Positions 54,848 through 62,294 of a stretch of 64,000 nt of DNA are shown here, piece by piece. This DNA is from Citrobacter amalonaticus Y19 (GTDB lineage Bacteria; Pseudomonadota; Gammaproteobacteria; Enterobacterales; Enterobacteriaceae). The notes beneath the pieces were generated by a model. That model was not told the origin of the DNA. It did no database searches and saw only the letters and a program-made list of their open reading frames with translations. Made by a program: the position numbers and the translations under genes. The stretch spans positions 2,170,001 to 2,234,000 of the forward strand of contig NZ_CP011132.1 of assembly GCF_000981805.1 (NCBI RefSeq), written 5' to 3'. How positions within the stretch are numbered: the first letter of the stretch is position 1; every line of letters starts with the position of its first letter.

Positions 54848-56584
54848 ATGGGAACTCATCTGATGCAAAAGCTGAATGCCTTTTCGGATGCCTTTTCTGT
54901 TTTTCTGCTGTGGCTGCAACATAACCCGGTAATACTGTCCATATTTGCCGGGCTGACACTGCCATTTATTTTTCATCTGCCACGTGAAGAAAGAAAAAAT
55001 GCCCCCTTCTGGTTAAAACTGGTGGCGGGTGTATCCACCTTCTTTCTCATATTTGGCACCCTGTCACCGCTGACCATTCAGGGGCTGAGTTTTGTCTTCA
55101 AAGTACTCGACAATAACATTCTGCCCAGATTATCACTCTGGATACTGACGGTCGGATTTACCCTTGCCGGTCTGGCTTTTCATATTGCAGGCCGAAGGCT
55201 GCTGGCGGGTGAAATCGACAGTTTAAAACATCGGATGATTAAAAAAAGTAAACTGGAAAGAAATGTCAGAACAGATGTTCGTGAAGTCAGAGACATGTTA
55301 CCTGACAGCACTGCGTATAATCCGTTGGATTATATTGCCCTGAATAACGGTATTTTTATCGGGCTGGATAAAGATGACCAGCCGCAATATATTACCGCCG
55401 AAGAATTTCAAGCTCAACACGCAGATCTTATCGGCACCACAGGCTCTGGTAAAGGCGTCAGTGCCTGTGTGCTGCTTTATCAGGCAATACTTGCAGATGA
55501 AGGCGTATTTGTCGAAGATCCTAAAAATGATGAGTGGGCACCGCATGTACTGCGGGAGGCTTGTCAGAAAGCCGGAAAACAATTCGTCATTATTAACCTG
55601 AATGACCTTAATTTTCAGCTTGATTTACTGGCTGATATTTCTCATGAACAACTGGAGGAATTGTTTAATGCCGGTTTCAGCCTGGGTAAAAAAGGCGAAG
55701 GGGCTGACTTTTACCGTATAGCCGATCGCCGCGCAGCCAGAAATACGGCAGCTATTTATGAAAATGGTATGACATTACGTGATTTATTTAACACTGACTT
55801 TGTGAAATCCATCAGTGAAGATGTGCCTGCTTTTTATGGCGAGCTTGAGGAAATCGCTTTAGTGAATTCCATTAATGCCCGCAACGGATTTTCCTTAAAG
55901 ACCATTTTTGATGAAGGCGGATGTTGCTACATCATCGGCTCGATGCGTAATCAGAAAATCATATCGGCTCAGCGAATGATTTTAACCCGCCTGATTCAGA
56001 TAGCTGAAACCCGTGACCGGATAAAAGGCAAACCTCGCCCGGTCGCTATTTTTCTTGATGAACTCAAGTATCACCTGTCCCGCCCTGCGCTTGAAGGACT
56101 TGGCGCAGCGCGGGATAAAGGAGTGCATATCATCATGGCTCATCAGTCGGTAAAAGATTTATATGACTGTCCGGCAGATCTGGAGGGTGATGCCGTTGCC
56201 GGTTCGGTGATTGAGAACTGCAAGTTTATGCTGGTTTATCGCCTTCGTGATCCGGACACCGCCGACTGGGTGGCAAGGATGACCGGCTCTATTCTGGTAG
56301 ACGATGAAATGAGGAAAGTTAAAACGGATATATCCCTGACAGAGAAAATGGAAACGGACAGGATGATCCGCCAGGCTGAACGATATTATATAGACAGTAA
56401 CATGTTGCTTAACCTCCCCCAATTTGTTGGTTTTGTTTTTACCCAGAATGATCTGGCGAAGGCAACCAAACTATTTCACATACCGGCAAAAAAGCAATAT
56501 ATCGACATTCTTTCATTTGAGAATAAAAACCCTTCGCACACCGAAAAAGAAAGCCAGATCCACAAACCCTCCATTAACCTGTGA
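54848..56584 (+). CDS. mobB: MobB, type IV coupling protein (CloDF13-like)
   Basis: A 578-residue coupling protein of the VirD4/TraG class. Two hydrophobic segments lie in the first about 110 residues, then the ATPase with Walker A LIGTTGSGKGVS and the following VFVEDPKNDEW. The Walker B aspartate is in AIFLDELKYHLSRP, with MAHQSVKDLYD after it. It brings the relaxase-bound strand to the VirB channel. In CloDF13-type systems MobB is the coupling protein and MobC the relaxase, the same order as here. mobC starts in its stop codon. Confidence 0.9.
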   Translation: MGTHLMQKLNAFSDAFSVFLLWLQHNPVILSIFAGLTLPFIFHLPREERKNAPFWLKLVAGVSTFFLIFGTLSPLTIQGLSFVFKVLDNNILPRLSLWILTVGFTLAGLAFHIAGRRLLAGEIDSLKHRMIKKSKLERNVRTDVREVRDMLPDSTAYNPLDYIALNNGIFIGLDKDDQPQYITAEEFQAQHADLIGTTGSGKGVSACVLLYQAILADEGVFVEDPKNDEWAPHVLREACQKAGKQFVIINLNDLNFQLDLLADISHEQLEELFNAGFSLGKKGEGADFYRIADRRAARNTAAIYENGMTLRDLFNTDFVKSISEDVPAFYGELEEIALVNSINARNGFSLKTIFDEGGCCYIIGSMRNQKIISAQRMILTRLIQIAETRDRIKGKPRPVAIFLDELKYHLSRPALEGLGAARDKGVHIIMAHQSVKDLYDCPADLEGDAVAGSVIENCKFMLVYRLRDPDTADWVARMTGSILVDDEMRKVKTDISLTEKMETDRMIRQAERYYIDSNMLLNLPQFVGFVFTQNDLAKATKLFHIPAKKQYIDILSFENKNPSHTEKESQIHKPSINL

Positions 56585-57396
56585 GACTATCAATGCTTAT
56601 TCATAACGTTGCTGAAAGAAATGAAGCCGCAAAACGGAGAATGCGCGCATTGCTGTATTTTCTCAAGGAAGAAACGTTCTCTGATTTTCGGACCTTAAAA
56701 AAAGTTGTCGGCTACAAAGGAAAACATAATCATGCGATGTATAACCTGCTTAATAAAGCAGTTGCAATGGGCCTCCTGAATAAACATGAATACCCGGTAT
56801 TGACCGGGAAAAAATCATTGTGGGGGATCAACATGCAGGGACTGGCAATGGTGGTTAGCGCTAATGACAAGGTTTTCCCCACCTATTTTGAGCCGGGAAA
56901 ACTCAGACATTGGACACTAGAGCATCGCCTGTTAAACCAGCGAGTTAGAATCGCACTTGAGGAAAAAGGCGGTACGGGCTGGCTTAACGGCGATCGGGGA
57001 GAGTTCATCGCGCGGTATACGGGAGTCCGACACCGACCGGACGGCATTATTACCTTAAGCAGCGGTGCCATCGTTGCGGTGGAAACAGAGCGAACGATGA
57101 AAACCCGTGCCCGTTACATCAGCATAATTAACAGTCATCTTACCGCCAGCGACTCTGGACGCTGGCACTATGCGATGTATGTTATGCCGGATGATAAAAC
57201 CAAAGAATCGCTGGTCAGGCTGTTTGACAGCATCAGGACGGTGATGAGGAACAACGTTCCCGTCCCGTTTGATGCAAAGAACCGGGAGATGTTTCTCTTC
57301 CGTACCCTTGATGAACTGGAAAATAGTGTCAGTGATAAGCAGGTGTCCCCCTCTTCATCAGCTGATGGTGATGACGGGAGGGAAAGCCATGTATGA
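56581..57396 (+). CDS. mobC: MobC, MOBC-family relaxase
   Basis: About 271 residues from a GTG that overlaps the mobB stop, or 267 from the ATG at 56593. It matches the CloDF13 MobC type: an N-terminal helix-turn-helix-like part (FSDFRTLKKVVGYKGKHNHAMYNLLNKAVAMGLL) followed by RHRPDGIITLSSGAIVAVETERTMKTRARY. The latter resembles a PD-(D/E)XK core (PD...VETE) and not the HUH relaxase fold. It would nick oriT and start transfer. The methyltransferase start overlaps its end by 8 bases. Confidence 0.87.
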   Translation: MRLSMLIHNVAERNEAAKRRMRALLYFLKEETFSDFRTLKKVVGYKGKHNHAMYNLLNKAVAMGLLNKHEYPVLTGKKSLWGINMQGLAMVVSANDKVFPTYFEPGKLRHWTLEHRLLNQRVRIALEEKGGTGWLNGDRGEFIARYTGVRHRPDGIITLSSGAIVAVETERTMKTRARYISIINSHLTASDSGRWHYAMYVMPDDKTKESLVRLFDSIRTVMRNNVPVPFDAKNREMFLFRTLDELENSVSDKQVSPSSSADGDDGRESHV

Positions 57397-58438
57397 CATT
57401 TTGACTCATGGCGACTGCCTTGACGTACTCGGTGATATGCCGGGCAACTCTGTGGACAGCATTGTGACCGATCCGCCATATGGTATTAAATTCATGGGGA
57501 AAGCGTGGGACTATGATGTCCCTTCACTGGCGATCTGGGAAGAATGTCTGCGAGTACTCAAACCCGGTGGTCATTTGCTGTCGTTCGCGGGCTCCCGTAC
57601 TCAACACCGGATGGCAGCGCGTATTGAGGATGCGGGGTTTGAAATACGTGACATGATCGTATTTCTCTACGAGACCAGCAATATTGCGCAGGTCCTCATT
57701 GAAAGTTTGTCTCCGGACCAGCTCAAATTGCTGGACGCGGCATTTGGGCGTGATGGAATGCTGTGCTGGGTATACGGTTCGGGCTTTCCTAAATCTCACC
57801 ACGCGTTAAAACCTGCTCTGGAGCCGATTACCCTTGCCCGCAAGCCATACAAGGGATCCATAGCATCCAACGTAGGTGTGTATGGTACCGGAGTTCTTAA
57901 CATCAGCGAATGCAGGATCCCTCTGGCAGAAGGAGAATCACCCTATGATTATCCAAATGGACCGGGAGGTTCCGATCCCAACCACATGTGGCGAGGCAGA
58001 AATAAAGGTGATGGCGGTATCGCCAGGCAAGGAAGCCCAGATGGTCGCTGGCCTGCCAATCTTATCCATGATGGCAGTGACGAAGTACTTGGTATGTTCC
58101 CGGATCCCCTTCAGCAGGCAGAAATTAGTAGTACCAGTCGTTTCTTTTATTGTGCGAAAGCCAGCAAAAAGGACCGCGGTGAGGGGAACAATCATATGTG
58201 TGTAAAGCCTACAGAACTGATGCGATACCTCTGCCGTCTGATTACCCCCTCAAGCGGCACTGTACTTGACCCCTTTATGGGGAGTGGAAGCACCGGCAAA
58301 GCTGCGGCGATGGAAGGATTCAATTTCATCGGTATTGAGCGAGAAGAGGGTTATGTGAATATTGCTCGCAGGCGTATTGCGACAGCACGTAGTACCACTG
58401 TTCGTTCTGGTGACGTAGGAAGACACATTGATAAATGA
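57389..58438 (+). CDS. DNA methyltransferase (N4-C/N6-A, beta class)
   Basis: A 349-residue methyltransferase. The catalytic motif IV DPPYGIKFMGKAWD lies near the N-terminus, and the SAM motif I DPFMGSGSTGKAA with GIEREEGYVNIARRRI lies at the C-terminus, the beta-class order. The part between is the probable target-recognition region. The start at 57389 has GGGAGGG upstream and overlaps mobC. No restriction enzyme gene is adjacent, so it may be an orphan that protects transferred DNA. Confidence 0.9.
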   Translation: MYDILTHGDCLDVLGDMPGNSVDSIVTDPPYGIKFMGKAWDYDVPSLAIWEECLRVLKPGGHLLSFAGSRTQHRMAARIEDAGFEIRDMIVFLYETSNIAQVLIESLSPDQLKLLDAAFGRDGMLCWVYGSGFPKSHHALKPALEPITLARKPYKGSIASNVGVYGTGVLNISECRIPLAEGESPYDYPNGPGGSDPNHMWRGRNKGDGGIARQGSPDGRWPANLIHDGSDEVLGMFPDPLQQAEISSTSRFFYCAKASKKDRGEGNNHMCVKPTELMRYLCRLITPSSGTVLDPFMGSGSTGKAAAMEGFNFIGIEREEGYVNIARRRIATARSTTVRSGDVGRHIDK

Positions 58439-59110
58439 AGCCGGGTTAAATGCCTCCAAGAGTAGTTGGCTAAGATTTGAGCTAACATTTTTATGGCTCA
58501 GGGCATAACCTAATCTGACAGTCAGCTTTGTGCCCAAGCTGTGTGAAAACCCTGACCTAAAACTGAAGTGCGCGCATCTACGCAAAATCTGGGAATGCTC
58601 GACTGATTAGCTGAGAAAAATTTTACGTATGAGCGCTGTTTTCAGCCTTCTTTTTGGCAATTTAAGCGACCAAAACAGTTTTCAAACAGCCTGTGCCAAA
58701 AGTTGACATTCGGCGTTGTGGTAAATGCCTGATCATTAATTCTTTTACTAGGAGCAGTTTATGTTTGTTGATGGTTTTTTGTTCCGTTTGAAAGTGTTTT
58801 ATGCACGACGCGAGGAATGTAGCTTAGTTATTCTAAGTGACTGACGAGCAAACAAAGCCTAAAACGCTTTCAAAAGAACCCGCAGGGCAGCATTTGTCTG
58901 GTATTTCTACGGCGTATACCAGTTTATGTAGAATAACTACACAGGCTTTTCCTTGCATAAATACTAGACAAATAGCTGCAAAATTCATCACCCTTGCACA
59001 AACCGCTGTATAAATTCCCAAGTCTCCAGCTTGAGTAAATTCAAGAACAACTAGCATACTGTCTGTATAAATTTTGCCGGACACAAATTTACTGATTTCA
59101 GAAAAGCTTG
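58439..59110. other. Non-coding stretch with inverted repeat between mobilisation and cargo
   Basis: About 670 bases without a supported gene. A 14-bp inverted repeat with one mismatch (ttgaaagtgtttta 58788-58801 / taaaacgctttcaa 58860-58873) encloses a 27-codon frame with an AGGAG site (58761-58844) and a small cttag/ctaag hairpin. I do not recognise it. Confidence 0.4.
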
Positions 59111-60151
59111 GGCTTTGTTGAATAAGTAAATTTCGTGGTACAGTAAAGCCGCTCCCATACCTTTTAAGCAATGCGCACGCTGTGCGGCATATCCAGTAAC
59201 GTCATAATTTTGAACGCTTTCACTAACGCCATCGATTCACCCACCTGCCCATCGTAGTTCCGCAGCTTCATCCGTCCCCCACACACTTTCTTTACTCGCG
59301 ACATCGCTGTTTCCGCCACTGAACGCAGGTGATAACCATTTTTTCTTTCCGTGACTTGTTGCTGCCCGTCTGTCGCTGATGCGCCACCGCCTGATCCGGT
59401 CCGGGTACATGGCCAACGGCCAGTAGACCGCCCCATTGCGCGGCGGGATTACGGGCTTGATTTTCTTCCTCTTCAGGCTGTCGTGGCAGTAGCACGCCGT
59501 CTGCCAGCGCTTTCATTATTCGCCGGAGCGTCTTACTCATCAGCCCCAGCAACGCCTGCGCGTCCTTAGTGTTGCTCAATGACAGGTCGGCGCACACTAT
59601 TTCATGCGTCGCCGCGTCCACTGCCAGATGCAACTTGCGGCCACACCCGGCGTTTCTCCGCTCCGTGCTTTTTGACCTTTCATTCCCCCTCCCCGAACAT
59701 CTTCAGCCCTGTGGAATCGATGACCAGATGCGCTATCTCGCCGCGCGTCGACGTCTTAATATTGACGTTAACGTTCTGAGCCCGCTTGCTGATGTTGGTG
59801 TAATCCGGGCAACTTAATGACACCAACATCATCCGAAAAACTGAGTCGATAAACCTTTGCAACGCCCGCAGCGTAAGGCTGAAAACGCTTTTAGCATCAA
59901 TGCAGTGATGATTGCCGTATCGGTGTAGCACCGGGTCTGCCACGCCGTTCTGGTTCAGCAGCGTCGTACCATGCAGCGGTGGCGTCATCGCTGAGCCGGA
60001 CCGTCAACGAACCCCGTTGCCGGAGCGCCTAGTTATAAGTTTTCCAATTGGTGGTTCTGAACTTCTGCTTTGCCAAGGGACGACCTGTGTTGAAGATGAT
60101 GAGTGATCTAATCCTTCAAATCAGCAAAAGTTCGATTTATTCAACAAAGCC
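59111..60151 (-). mobile_element. IS903-like element (IS5 family), 1041 bp, with 9-bp target duplication
   Basis: Ends are ggctttgttgaataa and its complement (15 matching bases), the IS903/IS5-group inverted repeat. On both sides lies aaaagcttg (59102-59110 and 60152-60160), a perfect 9-base target duplication, the length known for IS903. The intact duplication shows a single insertion without later rearrangement, while the transposase inside is broken. Confidence 0.95.
59164..60076 (-). pseudogene. Defective IS903-type transposase
   Basis: The pieces LAKQKFRTTNWKTYN, RQRGSLTVRL, SVFSLTLRALQRFIDSVF, CPDYTNISKRA, TRGEIAHLVIDSTGLKMFGEGE, LHLAVDAATHEIVCADLSLSN and SVAETAMSRVKKVCGG follow the IS903 transposase in order but lie in at least three frames. 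There is an in-frame stop near the start (after TYN) and frameshifts near 59930-59990, 59640-59690 and 59340 (A-rich). The DDE catalytic parts are partly visible, but no intact protein is possible. Confidence 0.9.
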
Positions 60152-60277
60152 AAAAGCTTGTTGAAATAGAGGTACATTAGCGTTATTTTGGGATGAGTTA
60201 AATTCCGAAAAGAAGGTATTAAAATGTTCGACTTGCGGGCAGGCTACCTTTGAAAATGGATTGTTATGGGGATTGAA

Positions 60278-61324
60278 ATGGATCTATTCGAACTAAAAGT
60301 ATCAGAAGGAAATTTACATCAAAATTTTAGAAATATTTTAGTACCAGAAAGAGAGATAGAGCGTAGGTTATTTCAATCATGGGCTGATGGATTTTTTGAT
60401 CGAGATAAAAAGTTTGTGAATGAATTTCAAACCACCTTTAACTCTAGTTTTTGGGAAATTTACTTATTTAAGGTAATCAAAGACTTTGGATATTCGGTAG
60501 ACTGGACTAATTCAGCTCCCGACTTTGATATTGCATCTCCATTCTCTAATTTTACTTTAGAAGCAACAACGGCTAATGCGGCAAATGGTAAAACAAATGA
60601 ATGGGACAAAACATTTTCCCAAGAAGAGCTGAAGAAACTCAAGCGCTTCACTGAAATCAACAAGGAAGCGATGATACGGTTGGCAAATTCATTCTTGAGC
60701 AAATCAAAAAAGTACATAAAATCATACTCAAATTTAGAGCATGTGAAGAGAAAGCCCTTTGTACTTGCTATTGCTCCGTTTGAACAACCACATTTTAACC
60801 TACAATATAATCGACCAATTAATGCAGTATTGTATAACCAGTATGTTGATGAGGATGCATATTTAGACAACCCTCAAAAATACCCAATAGGCCCGCCAAC
60901 TGTAGAGCTTGATTTTATTGAAAAAGATAATGGTTCTGAAGTGCCGCTAGGCTTTTTCTCTACGAATGAATTTGAACATATAAGTGCTGTTATTTTTTCT
61001 TGTACAGCGTCATGGGGAAAGCTCAGCGCAATGAGTCTGGATTTCGGCTCAAATGTAGAAGTTCGTTCTGTTTGGTCGAGCTCAAAAGATGGTGTTCCCT
61101 CAAAAAGAGTCTTATTAAGTCAAGAGCACTCAGAAACAGTGGTTGATGGTTTACAGGTTTATCATAACCCTTATGCTTTAAATCGATTGCCGTATGAAGT
61201 GTTTGATAAAAAAGGGGTTGTTCAAACATATTTTGATCCACAAACAAAAGACATTACCCGACATGGGCTTGAACATGCGTTGTATTTTAGGCAGGTTATT
61301 CGTCTGACGCAAAAAAAAATCTAG
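60278..61324 (+). CDS. Unrecognised cargo protein with nuclease-like segment
   Basis: A 348-residue soluble protein, A/T-rich, not assigned to a named family. The segment FWEIYLFKVIKDFGYSVDWTNSAPDFDI followed by FTLEATTA (about residues 53-95) resembles the E...PD...(D/E)-x-x core of PD-(D/E)XK nucleases, though the usual lysine is a threonine. The remainder has no motif that I can read. I choose the ATG at 60278 with GGGG upstream; one at 60266 is possible. It lies just after the IS element and probably forms a unit with the next gene. Confidence 0.6.
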   Translation: MDLFELKVSEGNLHQNFRNILVPEREIERRLFQSWADGFFDRDKKFVNEFQTTFNSSFWEIYLFKVIKDFGYSVDWTNSAPDFDIASPFSNFTLEATTANAANGKTNEWDKTFSQEELKKLKRFTEINKEAMIRLANSFLSKSKKYIKSYSNLEHVKRKPFVLAIAPFEQPHFNLQYNRPINAVLYNQYVDEDAYLDNPQKYPIGPPTVELDFIEKDNGSEVPLGFFSTNEFEHISAVIFSCTASWGKLSAMSLDFGSNVEVRSVWSSSKDGVPSKRVLLSQEHSETVVDGLQVYHNPYALNRLPYEVFDKKGVVQTYFDPQTKDITRHGLEHALYFRQVIRLTQKKI

Positions 61325-61440
61325 AACAATGTGCTAATTGCACTGAAAACACCATCGATGTGCAAGCGCGACTTACTACTCGTTGCAAATTCACTGCACA
61401 ACATTCAAGTTTTAGGCTGGTTGAAATTCAAGGAGTTAAA

Positions 61441-61896
61441 ATGCTTATAGCAAGAATCCCGGAGGATATTTTGTGGTCGCTGAATGTTTTATTTCCAATA
61501 AATAAGGGGGAATGCTTTTCAAATAGTGGCGTGGCCACAATTTGCAATTTGGGTGACTATGAATATTCTAAAATAATAAAAAGCCATCAGCTCTTGATTC
61601 AATATGCACTTGGCTTTTTAAGCCCTCCAGGTAACGACACAGTCCCTCATGCGTGGCTAATTTGTACGAAAGATAATAAGACCACTTTCTATTGGGATCC
61701 TACTCTCCAATTGAATTCGCCACTATGGAACCAGAAGAGCCAAGAATTCAGGTATGCAACAAGGTACGTCCTAACCTCTGATGAATTACGAAACTGGTTT
61801 CGAAATAAATATCCTGACAGGAAGTTGACTATTGATGGCATACCTGATGGGAATACTAGATTTCCCATAATCAATCAAACAGGACTTATTGAGTGA
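61441..61896 (+). CDS. Unrecognised small protein with possible Cys-His-Asp peptidase triad
   Basis: A 151-residue protein with AAGGAG before the ATG, which argues against the longer frame from 61360. Cys-25 (GECFSNSG), His-70 (VPHAWLICTK) and Asp-86 (FYWDPTLQ) have the order and spacing of papain/transglutaminase-like folds (H-A-W...W-D-P-T). No signal peptide. It follows the nuclease-like gene by 116 bases. Could be an enzyme of a defence or toxin system, but this is inference only. Confidence 0.55.
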   Translation: MLIARIPEDILWSLNVLFPINKGECFSNSGVATICNLGDYEYSKIIKSHQLLIQYALGFLSPPGNDTVPHAWLICTKDNKTTFYWDPTLQLNSPLWNQKSQEFRYATRYVLTSDELRNWFRNKYPDRKLTIDGIPDGNTRFPIINQTGLIE

Positions 61897-62294
61897 GCGC
61901 GCAGCCTGACAAGCGCCACTACATCGCGCCTATGGCGTTGGACTGCCTCTGTAGCGAACGTTAATGTCCGCATTTCGCTCGTAGCTGGCAAGAAGCTATC
62001 TCGAGGACAAATTAGTGAAGCGGACGTTCATTCTGGTTAATCCTCCATTTTTCCTGCACTGTACAAATCAGCTTGTGTTGTTGATCAAGTCCGTGATTGG
62101 AAGATCGCAGAAGGGAGAGATGCGGCGCAGGGTAACAGTAAGCAATTGGTTGTTCAAAAATTTATGTGATGAGCGTGTAGTTATGCTCATTTTGTTGACA
62201 GTAAGCATGGTAAATTATTGCTTTTAATAACAAGATTATTATGATGAATTGATCTTTTTCAGGTTTACGTGTTTGTATAATCAGGATGTGATAT
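61897..62294. other. Gap before OLD nuclease gene
   Basis: About 400 bases. The first part (61900-61960) is GC-rich with repeated gcgcc/ggcgc words unlike its A/T-rich surroundings, suggesting a scar or junction. A 70-codon frame at 62015-62227 lacks a good ribosome site and a family match. Confidence 0.4.

Noticed and set aside
58833..59171. A 112-codon minus-strand frame crossing the IS left end
   Set aside because: It begins inside the IS903-like element and runs over the IS boundary, with no ribosome site or family match.
61900..62000. Integron attC site
   Set aside because: Short inverted words and gttaat-like strings are present, but no paired R/L boxes could be placed with confidence.
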